Shown here: positions 17,418 to 26,021 of the stretch, piece by piece | How positions within the stretch are numbered: position 1 is the first letter of the stretch | Layout: each line of letters starts with the position of its first letter | Assembly (NCBI GenBank): GCA_965249645.1 | Contig: CBDFML010000011.1 | Coordinates: 62,001-126,000 of the forward strand | Length of the DNA: 64,000 nucleotides | Source: CAVOEB01 sp965249645 | Lineage (GTDB): Bacteria > Pseudomonadota > Alphaproteobacteria > UBA828 > JAPUJA01 | Reading direction: 5' to 3' | The notes under the pieces: model-generated | Told to the model about the DNA's origin: nothing | Database searches by the model: none | Seen by the model: only the letters and a program-made list of their open reading frames with translations | Made by a program: the position numbers and the translations under genes

Positions 17418-19244
17418 TCAGGCCGTCAGCGCTGCCTGAGCCGTCCGCACCGGCGCCTGTTGTTTGTCGAAGGCTTGTGAATACCATCCGTCGTGTCCGA
17501 GAAGCTCCTGATGGGTTCCGATGTCGATAACCCGACCGTCCTCGAGCACGATGATCTGGTCTGCGATGGCCACGGTCGACAGGCGGTGACCGACAACAAT
17601 CATGGTCACGTCTGTTTCTGAACATATTCTCAGAAGGGCGCGGCGAAACGCATCTTCCGCATCCGCATCGAGATTGCTCGTCGGCTCGTCGAGAACTACA
17701 ATTGGCGTCCCGCCGACAAGCGAGCGTGCTAGGTCGAGCCGCTGGCGCTGCCCCCCAGAAAGGCGAATACCGTTCTCACCGACCGGCGTCTCGTATCCCT
17801 CGGGCAACTTCTCGATAAATTCGTGTGCTCCAGCCAGTTTCGCGGCGCAAATAATTTCTTCGGCCGTCGCGTCGGGACGCCCGTAGGCGATGTGTTCCGC
17901 CGCGGTGGCATTGAACACCTGGGGAGTTTGCGGTGCGTACGCGAAACCGGCCCGCAACTGACTGAGATCGAAATCTCGCAGCGGTATGTCGTCGAATCGA
18001 ATCTCACCGCTCGTCGGTTCGCGCAACCGCGGCAACAGGTCTATCAGCGTCGATTTTCCCGCTCCGGAGGGGCCGACCAGGGCGATCATCTTGCCGGCCG
18101 GAATCGTCAGCGTGACGTCTCTCAGCGCCGGAGCCCCTTCCATTCCATAGTCGAACCCAACGCCAAGAAATTCGATTGCAATATGGAGGCCGGTGAAGGA
18201 TCGAGAACCACCCCGCTCTTCGCGCGCCGACGTCATGGCGTCGAATCTGGCCTCCAAGGCATCGAGACTCCCGACGAACGACATGAGGGTCTGACGTGTA
18301 CGCATCAATTCTTTGACGCGTGGCATCAACCGAAGCATTGCTGCGAGGAACAGCCCAATTTCGCCGAGCGAGAGATTAAACGTCGAAAAACCCAGATAGA
18401 GAAAGCCGAGAATAGCAACCACCCCCAGCACCTCGATTGACGCCGCCACCCTCGCACCCAAGGTGAGAATGAGGAGGTAACGCGAAAATTGACTTTGGGT
18501 GAGCTGTTCCATCGCCGCGCGCTCCGCCCGTTCGGTCCCTGCCAGGCGAATAAAACGGAGAGATCTGAGACGTTCGACCAGAAACCGCCCGAGCAACTGA
18601 TTCGATTCCGTCACCTTCTCGCCCGCCTCACGGCTGCGCCGGATCATGCCATGCACGACAACCACGGCGACGACGACAATCGGAAACACCAGTAATGTCA
18701 TCGGGACGGATACCGCGAAGGCCAGTCCGATATAGGCCAGGATCAAGAGCAGGGCGCCGACGAAACTGAGAACCTGAAAGACGCAGCTGCTTCCCCGCTC
18801 GGCTTCGATGGTGAGATCGTTGACGGCGCTGCCGAGCTCGTCGTTCTCGGAAAATGAGAGTCGGACACCGAGATATTGGAGGAACGCCCGGTTTCGGATA
18901 TTGCGGATCAGCGTGTAGCGCGCGTGTCCGGCATAGATCGTCCTGCCATAAACCAAGCCGATGCTGATCCCGAGAAACACCATCGAAGTGATGAGCAAGG
19001 ACGGCAACGTGATGGGCAGCCCCACGCCGCTATACACGCTTACGATCGTGGACCAGAGCGGCGAGCCGGCGGCAAGGGCCTCCAGATCGCCGCCGACGTC
19101 GAAGAAATCGACGATCGGCAAGATCATGCCTATCCCGATCCCTTCGGTCAGCACGATTGCCAGGTCGAGGAGCAACAGAGCAAGGGCCGTTCTGCGGCCA
19201 AGACCAAGCCGTGCACAAGCCTGAAAAAACCGACGCGGGCTCAT
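17418..19244 (-). CDS. ABC transporter, lipid-linked glycan flippase (PglK/MsbA type)
   Basis: 608 residues in the half-transporter arrangement: about six membrane spans in residues 20-330, then a nucleotide-binding domain with Walker A GPSGAGKST, Q-loop region APQTPQVFN, signature LSGGQRQRLDLARSL, Walker B PIVVLDEPTSNLDA and switch GHRLSTV. Fusion of membrane and ATPase parts and the length match PglK/MsbA flippases that move undecaprenyl- or lipid-linked glycans across the inner membrane. Start chosen at ATG 19244, overlapping the stop of the CMP-sugar synthetase as ATGA. It is the only flippase-type ATPase here and is the natural exporter of the nonulosonate-bearing glycan. Confidence 0.88.
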   Translation of the reverse strand: MSPRRFFQACARLGLGRRTALALLLLDLAIVLTEGIGIGMILPIVDFFDVGGDLEALAAGSPLWSTIVSVYSGVGLPITLPSLLITSMVFLGISIGLVYGRTIYAGHARYTLIRNIRNRAFLQYLGVRLSFSENDELGSAVNDLTIEAERGSSCVFQVLSFVGALLLILAYIGLAFAVSVPMTLLVFPIVVVAVVVVHGMIRRSREAGEKVTESNQLLGRFLVERLRSLRFIRLAGTERAERAAMEQLTQSQFSRYLLILTLGARVAASIEVLGVVAILGFLYLGFSTFNLSLGEIGLFLAAMLRLMPRVKELMRTRQTLMSFVGSLDALEARFDAMTSAREERGGSRSFTGLHIAIEFLGVGFDYGMEGAPALRDVTLTIPAGKMIALVGPSGAGKSTLIDLLPRLREPTSGEIRFDDIPLRDFDLSQLRAGFAYAPQTPQVFNATAAEHIAYGRPDATAEEIICAAKLAGAHEFIEKLPEGYETPVGENGIRLSGGQRQRLDLARSLVGGTPIVVLDEPTSNLDADAEDAFRRALLRICSETDVTMIVVGHRLSTVAIADQIIVLEDGRVIDIGTHQELLGHDGWYSQAFDKQQAPVRTAQAALTA

Positions 19245-19954
19245 TGCCCCAACTCCGGCGATCTGAGCGGCGCATCGGGATCCGGGCTTGTCAAAAGCGC
19301 ATGCGCAAGCCGCCAATCCGCTTGCGTATCGATATCGATTGACGAAACGGCGTCCATTTCAAGCGGCAGGCTCAACGGGGGATACAAGGTTTCGTGCTTG
19401 CGCAAACTCGCGCTGCGAATCAGGTAGAGTGCGCCATTGGGCACGAAAAGAGCCGACGAATCCGGCTTCTCGGACAGCGTCGAGAGCATGCCCGACGGGC
19501 TATGCCGAAACACCCGGGAGGGCCCGACGCTCAAGCGCCGAACGCCGAGCACCGCTTGAATGTCGTCCCGCCCCTCGAGAAGCCTAGCCGCCTCTCGCAG
19601 AACCGCGCCGCCGCGCAACGGCGAGGTCGCCTGCAACAACAACACGCTCGCCGGATCGGCCCCCGTCTCCTGACGGTGCCAGTCGAGAGCATGAAACAAA
19701 ACAGGCAATGTCGGTACGTCGTCGCCGGCGAGAGTTGCCGGCCGCAGAAAAGGAACCCTCCACCCCAACGCCCGGCCCCGCTCCGCGATTGCCCGATCGT
19801 CGGTCGTCAGCAGAACGGGTGCATCAAGCCCGGCCTCGACAATGCTATCCCGGGTCCGCTCGAGCAGATCACGACCGGCGAGCGGGCGTGTGTGCTTGCC
19901 AGGCAACCGCTTGGAGCCGCCGCGCACGGGAACGACGATCAGAAGATCCGTCAT
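19241..19954 (-). CDS. CMP-nonulosonate synthetase (NeuA/LegF/PseF family)
   Basis: 237 residues. LLIVVPVRGGSKRLPGKHTRPLAGRDLLERT is the CTP-binding start, with TDDRAIAERGRALGW, LLLQATSPLRGG, PNGALYLIRSASL and a closing DIDTQADW, all standard for acylneuraminate cytidylyltransferases. It activates a nonulosonic acid as CMP-sugar before transfer. Which acid is served (legionaminic or pseudaminic) cannot be told; the amidotransferase directly upstream hints that the substrate may carry an acetamidino group. Start ATG 19954 overlaps the amidotransferase stop by ATGA; the longer frame to 19999 is disregarded. Confidence 0.88.
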   Translation of the reverse strand: MTDLLIVVPVRGGSKRLPGKHTRPLAGRDLLERTRDSIVEAGLDAPVLLTTDDRAIAERGRALGWRVPFLRPATLAGDDVPTLPVLFHALDWHRQETGADPASVLLLQATSPLRGGAVLREAARLLEGRDDIQAVLGVRRLSVGPSRVFRHSPSGMLSTLSEKPDSSALFVPNGALYLIRSASLRKHETLYPPLSLPLEMDAVSSIDIDTQADWRLAHALLTSPDPDAPLRSPELGQ

Positions 19955-21177
19955 GTCACCTTGTGCCTGAGCGCCCAGCCCACGTTCGTCTTTTCCCACA
20001 GGTGGGACGAACGGAAGCTGTCGGCAATCTCGAAGAATTCGGCCTCCTCCAGGTTCAGGTGCTCCAGGAACTCGGGAAAGAATTTCCTGGGAAATTCTTC
20101 GTCGTAGCGATGGACGAGGGCAACCGCCTCTTCGCGATCGATATGGTGATTACGAATTTCCTGGCTCGCGTCGTAGGTCACGCGACCGATGCCAAATTTG
20201 ACGAGCGTCGTCCAGTAATGAAACGGATCGGTCTTGTCGTCGATGCTGTTGTATTTGGAATAGGTGCCCTCGGTGCGCTCGCTGTTCGCCTCGAAGCCGC
20301 AATGCTCGACGGAGTAGTAGTAGTTTTGCTGGGGCATCCATTTCAGGTAGTAGCCGAGATAGTGAACCTCGGTGCCGGCCGCCTCGAGGGCGTCGGGGTC
20401 TGGCGGCAAGTAGGGCTCCAGTTGGGCGGGCTGGATGCCCAGGGCTTCCATCTCCGAGAGCGCGACGCCGCCGAGATAGAGCGAATCCCAATCCTCCTGG
20501 GCGGCCGCGAAATAATCGAGCTTTCGGCGCGCATCGGTGTTTTCGCCTATCGCGTTGCCGTACTCCGCCTCGTTCTCGCCGTAGAACACGAGCGGGAGGC
20601 CGAAGCGCAGCGCCATCTTGGGCGCGAAATTTTTCTGACCCAGGATGAACGGCTGGAAGGGACGCAGGAGATTGACGAAGGCCAGCCGCGTCAGGGTCCG
20701 GTGGACCTCGCCGTTGGGCGTAAACAGGTAATTATCGAAGCCGCCCTTGTGGATCCAGTTCTGGAAGTTGCGCCAGCCGACATCGGTATAGAGATGGGGC
20801 GACCAGGTAACGGTAAGCGGGTGCATGCCGTATTTGGCCTTGAGAATATGCGACGCAAAGACCGAATCCTTGCCGCCCGACCCCGGGGCGAGGCAGTCGT
20901 AGGCGCCGTTGCGCGAACGGAAGCGCTCGCACAGCTCGCGCAAACCAGCCTCGCGCTCCTCCCAGTCGACCTCCGCATCCTTTCTTTCCGCGTAGCGGCA
21001 GGCGTCGCAAATGCCCTCGTCGTCGAAGGCGATCGTCACCTTTTTCGAATCCGCCCGGTGGCGGAATTCGACAGCCGAGGATGGCCGTTGATTCGAGATC
21101 ACACAGCGCTTGCAAAAGCGGACCTCGGGCGGCAACCCGTATTTCGCCTCAAGACGCTCGTCCGCCTTCTCATTCAT
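19951..21177 (-). CDS. N-acetyl sugar amidotransferase (PseA/WbpG family)
   Basis: 408 residues. The N-terminus has a zinc-type RFCKRCVISNQRPS with a later ICDACRYAE, followed by the ATP-pyrophosphatase loop APGSGGKDSVFASHIL. These features define the WbpG/PseA group, which turns the acetamido group of a sugar into acetamidino, using ammonia supplied by HisH2/HisF2 partners in systems that have them. The two genes upstream are exactly hisH2 and hisF2, so a three-protein complex is likely. YYLKWMPQQNYYYSVEHCGF and YSKYNSIDDKTDPFHYW are further family segments. The gene starts 27 bases after hisH2. Confidence 0.9.
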   Translation of the reverse strand: MNEKADERLEAKYGLPPEVRFCKRCVISNQRPSSAVEFRHRADSKKVTIAFDDEGICDACRYAERKDAEVDWEEREAGLRELCERFRSRNGAYDCLAPGSGGKDSVFASHILKAKYGMHPLTVTWSPHLYTDVGWRNFQNWIHKGGFDNYLFTPNGEVHRTLTRLAFVNLLRPFQPFILGQKNFAPKMALRFGLPLVFYGENEAEYGNAIGENTDARRKLDYFAAAQEDWDSLYLGGVALSEMEALGIQPAQLEPYLPPDPDALEAAGTEVHYLGYYLKWMPQQNYYYSVEHCGFEANSERTEGTYSKYNSIDDKTDPFHYWTTLVKFGIGRVTYDASQEIRNHHIDREEAVALVHRYDEEFPRKFFPEFLEHLNLEEAEFFEIADSFRSSHLWEKTNVGWALRHKVT

Positions 21178-21204
21178 CGTCGCAAGGCCCTCGCTCAGGA
21201 TGAT

Positions 21205-21855
21205 TTAGGAAATTTCCGGTACGGGTCCGGCGGCTGCAAAATTCAGAAACCGCTGCAGGATATCGAGCCCGGCCGGGCCGCTCTTTTCGGGGTGGAACTG
21301 GTAACCCACGACGTTGTCGCAGGCGATCACGGCAGCGACTCGGGCGCCGTTCACCGTGATCGTCGCCGCGAGATGCGCGGTATTGTCGACCACCGGCGCG
21401 TAGGAGTGATCGAAATAGACCATGACGCCAGGGTTGAGGCCCTCAAGTACGGGGTGGCGGCCGTACGGTTCGAGCCGGCGCCATCCGACATTGGGGATGC
21501 GAGTCGCGTCCGGCCCGCCATCGCCCTCGGGCAATCGCCGTACCGTACCGGGTATCAGGCCGAGGCCGTCACGGCCCTCGAACTCCTCGCTGGCGTTGGT
21601 CAGCACCTGCATGCCCAGGCAGATGCCAAGAAACGGAACGCCTCGCGACGCCGCCTCGCGCAACGCCGCCACCAGGCCGCGCTCGGCAAGCCCATCCATG
21701 GCATCGGCGAAGGCGCCAACACCGGGCAGGATAATTCGGGCCGCCGAGGTGATTCGCGCCGGATCTTCGGTGACGTCGTGCTCGGCGCCGAGATGACGAA
21801 GCGCCTGGGACATGCTGAACAGATTGCCCCGGCCGTAATCAACTACCGCGATCAC
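21205..21855 (-). CDS. hisH: HisH2 glutaminase subunit paralogue
   Basis: 216 residues from a GTG start. VIAVVDYGRGNLFSMSQAL, the oxyanion-strand LPGVGAFADAM, nucleophile loop FLGICLGMQ and the His-Glu pair in YQFHPEKSG identify a class-I glutaminase of the HisH family. In this context it should supply ammonia to the sugar amidotransferase rather than to histidine synthesis, because it lies beside a PseA/WbpG gene and away from his genes. The GTG at 21855 overlaps the hisF2 stop as GTGA. Active-site residues are complete. Confidence 0.9.
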   Translation of the reverse strand: MIAVVDYGRGNLFSMSQALRHLGAEHDVTEDPARITSAARIILPGVGAFADAMDGLAERGLVAALREAASRGVPFLGICLGMQVLTNASEEFEGRDGLGLIPGTVRRLPEGDGGPDATRIPNVGWRRLEPYGRHPVLEGLNPGVMVYFDHSYAPVVDNTAHLAATITVNGARVAAVIACDNVVGYQFHPEKSGPAGLDILQRFLNFAAAGPVPEIS

Positions 21856-22610
21856 AGCCGCACGTCCCGGCCCTGGGTCGCGAGATGCCGCTTGAGATCG
21901 CCGATCGTGCACTCGCCGTAATGAAAGATCGACGCACAGCAGACCGCCTCGGCGTGAACCTGATCGAGCATGGCCGAGACATGATCGCGACCGCCCGCGC
22001 CGCCGCAGGCAATGACGGGCACCCGGACACGCGACTGGACCGCCTCGATGAGCTTAACGTCATAGCCCTGGCGCGTGCCCTCGCAGTCGACGGAGGTGAT
22101 GAGGATCTCCCCGATGCCGAGCGCTTCTGCCTCCGCGACCCAGTCAAGGACATTGCGCCCGGTGCGTTCGCGCCCGTTGTCGCTAAGCGCTTCCTACTGC
22201 CCCGTCGCGCGCTCCTTGGCCTCGGCCGAGAGAACGATGCACTGGCTGCCGAAGGCATGGGCCGCCTCGCGGAGAAAGTCCGGCTGCAGCGTCGCGGCGG
22301 TGTTGATCGCCACCTTGTCCGCCCCGCTGCGGAGCACGGCGACAATGTCGTCGAGCGTCCGGATGCCGCCGCCGACGGTCATGGGCACGAAGATATCGCG
22401 GGCGGCGGATTCGACAATGCCCAGGATCGTGTTGCGGCCGTAGAGCGAGGCCACGACGTCCATCAACACGATCTCGTCCGCACCGTCGGCGTAATATTGC
22501 TGTGCCAGGGGGCCCGGCGTTCCGACAACGCGCAGACCCTCGATATGAATGCCCTTGATCACGTTGGGCCCCTTGATGTCGAGGCGCGGGATGATGCGAA
22601 TCGGGGGCAT
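21852..22610 (-). pseudogene. hisF: HisF2 synthase-subunit paralogue interrupted by an amber codon
   Basis: The complete frame is 252 residues, normal for HisF: RIIPRLDIKGPNVIKGIH at the start, FVPMTVGGGIRTLDD, then after the lesion DNGRERTGRNVLDW, GEILITSVDCEGTRQGYD and VPVIACGGAGG. Codon 139 (22196-22194) is TAG. It stands between EAKERATGQ and EALSDNGRERTG, where HisF proteins have Trp (QWE), so TGG to TAG by one transition is the simple explanation. The frame does not shift. HisF2 channels ammonia from HisH2 to the amidotransferase. Either a real nonsense mutation, a sequencing error, or amber readthrough. The start ATG lies 14 bases after the carbamoyltransferase. Confidence 0.85.
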
Positions 22611-22624
22611 GACGGCACGCCCGT

Positions 22625-24481
22625 TCAGGCCGCCCCGGCGGCAGAATCGAGGATCGTCCGCAGCCGCGGCTCCGCGCGGCGCTTGAACAACAGGCGATCG
22701 CCCGGCAGGAGAAGAAACTCGAGATCGGACAAGGCGAGCGTGCGGACCGCGTCGGCCACCGTATAGTTCATCGGCTCGCCATGCAGGTTCAGCGAGGTGT
22801 TCAGCAGCGCCGCAATGCCCGTCGCCGCGCGAAACGCTTCGATGAGCTCCCAGTAGCCCGGGTTGCTTTCGCGCACGACGAACTGCGGGCGCGCCGAATG
22901 GTCGGCAAAATGCAACCCGCCGACGATATCGCTCCGCCGCGCGGGGTTCGATCCGTAGCCGATCGTCATGTAGGGCGAGGGCACACCTTTCGGGTTGTCG
23001 AGGTAATCCGAAGCATGTTCTGCCAGGATCGACGGCGTGAAGGGCATCCAGAAATCGCGCTGCTTGATCGCCTCGTTGATGTGCTTCACGTTTTCCGGAT
23101 TCGACGGATCGGCAAGGATCGCCCGGTTGCCGAGCGAGCGGGCGCCGAATTCCGCCGGTCCGACACAGCGGGCGAGAATGCAGTCCGCCGCCAGCAACCG
23201 GGCGGCCGCATCGGCGTCGACGCGCTCGCGCATGCCAAAATCGGCCTCGCCCATCGGCGTCTCGCCGAGCCGGGCCGTCCATCCGTCGCTATCCGCGGGA
23301 CAACCGAGGCAAACATGCGCCATCGGCTCCACCGGCCGCCCCGCTCCCTGTTCATGAGCGAAGCAGGCGCCGGCGCAAAGCGATTCGTCGCCACCCGACG
23401 CGGGCACGCTGAGGTGATCGACCTCGGGCAGGTTCAGCAGGTCGCCGTTGATCCGGATGTTCATCGATAGCCCGCCGGAAAAGCACAGGCGCCGGCGGCC
23501 GGTTCCGCGCAGCCAGTGCCGCGCCCAGGCGCAGGTCAACGACGAGGCCCAGTTTTGCAGTGCGGCCGCAATATTGTCGAAGCGATGACCCTCGAGGCGG
23601 TCCTTCAGGTCGAAATAGGAGTCTGCAAGCGGCCGATCGCTCACGAAGGCACCGTCCCTGAAATCGAGCACCTCGAAAAATACCCGCTCGCTCGCCTCGA
23701 CGTGGCGTCGCAACCGGCTGTAGGGCGCCAGGCCCATGACCTTGTATTCGTGCTCGTTGGGCTTCATGCCGAGAATGAGGGTGACGAACTTGTAAATCCG
23801 GGAGACCAGATGCTTGGCGCCCGAGGCAACCGGCTCCAGGCCGTTGTCCGCAGCGGGCAGCCACGCGCTCCAGTTACGATCCTCGCCCCAGCCGTCGGCG
23901 GTTAGCACCAGTGTGTCGCCATAGCCCGCCGGATCCTGCGCGCTCCCGTAAAGCGCGTAATAGGCATGGCATTCATGGTGGTCGATCCGGGCCGTCGGCC
24001 CGCTCCAGCCGAGATGACGGGTCAGGGCCGCCGCGCGTTCGACCCGGTTGAAATGCTCGACCGCGTCGTCCCAGGCCATCGTGCGGATAAAGTCGAGATC
24101 GTGGTTATGATCCCGGTTGAGAAAGCGCCCGGCAACAAACTCATCCTGCCAATAGCTGCGGTCGGTCGCCACCTCGTCATAAAAATGCGGATGCCAATAA
24201 GCATGTTGCTCAGCCACATGATCGGCAACGGAAAATTCGCAGAACCGGTCGAGCGCCATCGCGTAAGGGTTGATCGTCCGATCGGCTAGCACGATACCGT
24301 CGAGGCGGGTCGGATCGCCGTCCAGATGCCCGTCGATCAACGCGTCGATTGCGCGCTTCGGACAGGCGACCTGATTTTTTCTCTTGGTCAGTCGCTCCTC
24401 CTGGATCATGCCAACGATCCGGCCATCCACCATCAGACAGGCCGACGAGCAATGGCTTTCCGCGATACCCAGCTGGATCAT
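22625..24481 (-). CDS. O-carbamoyltransferase, NodU/CmcH family (copy 2)
   Basis: 618 residues. It shares the family hallmarks with the protein at 0.5 kb but differs widely: N-terminal IQEERLTKRKNQVACP, metal site RIDHHECHAYYALYGS, LGMKPNEHEYKVMGLAPYS, C-terminal GPAEFGARSLGNRAILADP and LNTSLNLHGEPMNYT. It should attach a carbamoyl group to a sugar hydroxyl. Placement between a glycosyltransferase and the hisF2/hisH2/amidotransferase genes points to decoration of a nonulosonic acid, though the acceptor is unknown. Two paralogues in the same operon imply separate targets. Confidence 0.92.
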   Translation of the reverse strand: MIQLGIAESHCSSACLMVDGRIVGMIQEERLTKRKNQVACPKRAIDALIDGHLDGDPTRLDGIVLADRTINPYAMALDRFCEFSVADHVAEQHAYWHPHFYDEVATDRSYWQDEFVAGRFLNRDHNHDLDFIRTMAWDDAVEHFNRVERAAALTRHLGWSGPTARIDHHECHAYYALYGSAQDPAGYGDTLVLTADGWGEDRNWSAWLPAADNGLEPVASGAKHLVSRIYKFVTLILGMKPNEHEYKVMGLAPYSRLRRHVEASERVFFEVLDFRDGAFVSDRPLADSYFDLKDRLEGHRFDNIAAALQNWASSLTCAWARHWLRGTGRRRLCFSGGLSMNIRINGDLLNLPEVDHLSVPASGGDESLCAGACFAHEQGAGRPVEPMAHVCLGCPADSDGWTARLGETPMGEADFGMRERVDADAAARLLAADCILARCVGPAEFGARSLGNRAILADPSNPENVKHINEAIKQRDFWMPFTPSILAEHASDYLDNPKGVPSPYMTIGYGSNPARRSDIVGGLHFADHSARPQFVVRESNPGYWELIEAFRAATGIAALLNTSLNLHGEPMNYTVADAVRTLALSDLEFLLLPGDRLLFKRRAEPRLRTILDSAAGAA

Positions 24482-24518
24482 GGCGTCGCGGCCTCGAATT
24501 TGGAGTCGCTCATTCGCA

Positions 24519-26021
24519 TTACTCTGCCGCGGCTACGTCTTCGCGAGGCGACAGGCTCTCGAGCAGAGAGCCATAGGCCGTCTCGATCGTGGCGGGATCG
24601 AAACGATCCAAATCGACGAGGTCGAATTCACCTAGGTCGAAAGAGGTCGCCTGCACCGCGGTGAGGAAACGTGCGCCGTCGCGCACCGCGCGTGCGGGAT
24701 CGATTTGCCTGCCCAGGGCCGCTGCGAGATGGCTCTTGAGTTCGGTTTCGTCGGTCACGCACAGCACATGCGCCAGGAAGTTATAGATGTTGTGACGGCC
24801 AAAACTGATTACGGGCTTGCCCATTACGGCCGCCTCGAAGCCGCCGGTCCCCGTAATCGTCGCGACCGCGTCGGCGCGCCGGATAACCTCCGGACCCAGC
24901 TCCATCATCTTGATCATGACGACATTCTTGAATTCCCGGATCTGCGCGTAAAAATCCGTCGGTCGGCGTCCGACGCCGGCATAGGTTTCCTTCACCGCGA
25001 GCCGTACGCCTGCCGGCAGATCGCGTGACAGCGCGGCGATGCAGGAGAGCTGGTAAAAATATTCCGGCGAAAACGCCTGAAGCGCGGTTTCCGGCTCGGT
25101 GTGCAGCGGGTAATAGACAATTTGTCCCCAACCCAGATCCGCCACGCTCAGCGCCGAAGCTCCGTCGAGTTTGCGAGTGTCCCGCCACTCACGCCAGCAG
25201 AACGCCAATTCGTCCTTCAGAAAATAAGCTTTCGCCTTCTCATAGCGCCGCAGGCGCCAATAGGCTTTGCGCGCCGTCAAGTGGCCCATGCGACGCGCGA
25301 GACCCCACAGGGTCGTGTCGCGAAGGAACTTCTTGCGTAACGACATATGTGACAGATATGGGTCGACATCGCCGCTCTCGGGTGCGTCCTCGAGCGCGTG
25401 ATAGGCCGCTTCGACTTCGGGCGTCTCGTAGAATTCGTTACGGCCCCAATAGTAATAATTCTCGTAGCGCGAGCCGATCATGCCGCGCACGGGAATCCCG
25501 TCCGCCTTGGCGAGCAGCTCGGCAACGAGTCCGCAGTTGACCATGAGAGTGGGGCGTTTTTCCTCGATCTCGCGCGCCCAGAAATCGACCAGCTCGTTAT
25601 AGCCGTGAACCATCTGGAGATAGTTCGTCTGCTCGGAGTAGCGCGATCGGGGATGGTGAAATCCGCCCAGAGCATAGCCCCGCCCGAGATGCCGATCGGT
25701 GACGGCAAGCCGGTTGATGGTGGTGCCAAGTTGCGCTTCGAGCGCGAGCGCGCGGGAGAGTACGGTCTCCTCGTCGAGATCGCGCCGGACGATCGCCTGG
25801 TAGAGAACGGCCGTCCGGGTGATCGAATCGACCAGGCCCGAATTCAGGTACAGCGCGTAGAACTTCGCATCCTGTTCGGTGTTGCAATAAAGATGTATCA
25901 CACAGTCGTGACGCGCCCGGATGGTTTCGAGCAAGGCGAGATAAATATAGCGAAATGCCGAGGCCGGCTGAATCGCGATACGGGAAAAGCAATCGGTCAT
26001 CGTATCATCGGCCCCGGTCAT
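24519..26021 (-). CDS. Capsule-type glycosyltransferase-like protein
   Basis: 500 residues from the ATG at 26021, which overlaps the legG stop as ATGA. The first 200 residues hold MTDCFSRIAIQPASAFRYIY and a Tyr-rich region (GSRYENYYYWGRNEFYETPE). The C-terminal half reads like the capsule polysaccharide glycosyltransferase/KpsS-type GT-B fold: GQIVYYPLHTEPETAL, LAVKETYAGVGRRPTDFY, VVMIKMMELGPEVIRRADAV and ITGTGGFEAAVMGKPVISFG. It is probably a transferase using a CMP-linked acid, as capsule enzymes of this kind use CMP-Kdo or CMP-sialic acid; that is inference. No signal peptide. Confidence 0.72.
   Translation of the reverse strand: MTGADDTMTDCFSRIAIQPASAFRYIYLALLETIRARHDCVIHLYCNTEQDAKFYALYLNSGLVDSITRTAVLYQAIVRRDLDEETVLSRALALEAQLGTTINRLAVTDRHLGRGYALGGFHHPRSRYSEQTNYLQMVHGYNELVDFWAREIEEKRPTLMVNCGLVAELLAKADGIPVRGMIGSRYENYYYWGRNEFYETPEVEAAYHALEDAPESGDVDPYLSHMSLRKKFLRDTTLWGLARRMGHLTARKAYWRLRRYEKAKAYFLKDELAFCWREWRDTRKLDGASALSVADLGWGQIVYYPLHTEPETALQAFSPEYFYQLSCIAALSRDLPAGVRLAVKETYAGVGRRPTDFYAQIREFKNVVMIKMMELGPEVIRRADAVATITGTGGFEAAVMGKPVISFGRHNIYNFLAHVLCVTDETELKSHLAAALGRQIDPARAVRDGARFLTAVQATSFDLGEFDLVDLDRFDPATIETAYGSLLESLSPREDVAAAE

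Noticed and set aside
19708..21921. 737-codon open frame on the plus strand
   Set aside because: Shadow of the cytidylyltransferase, amidotransferase and hisH2 genes; no domain and no ribosome site.
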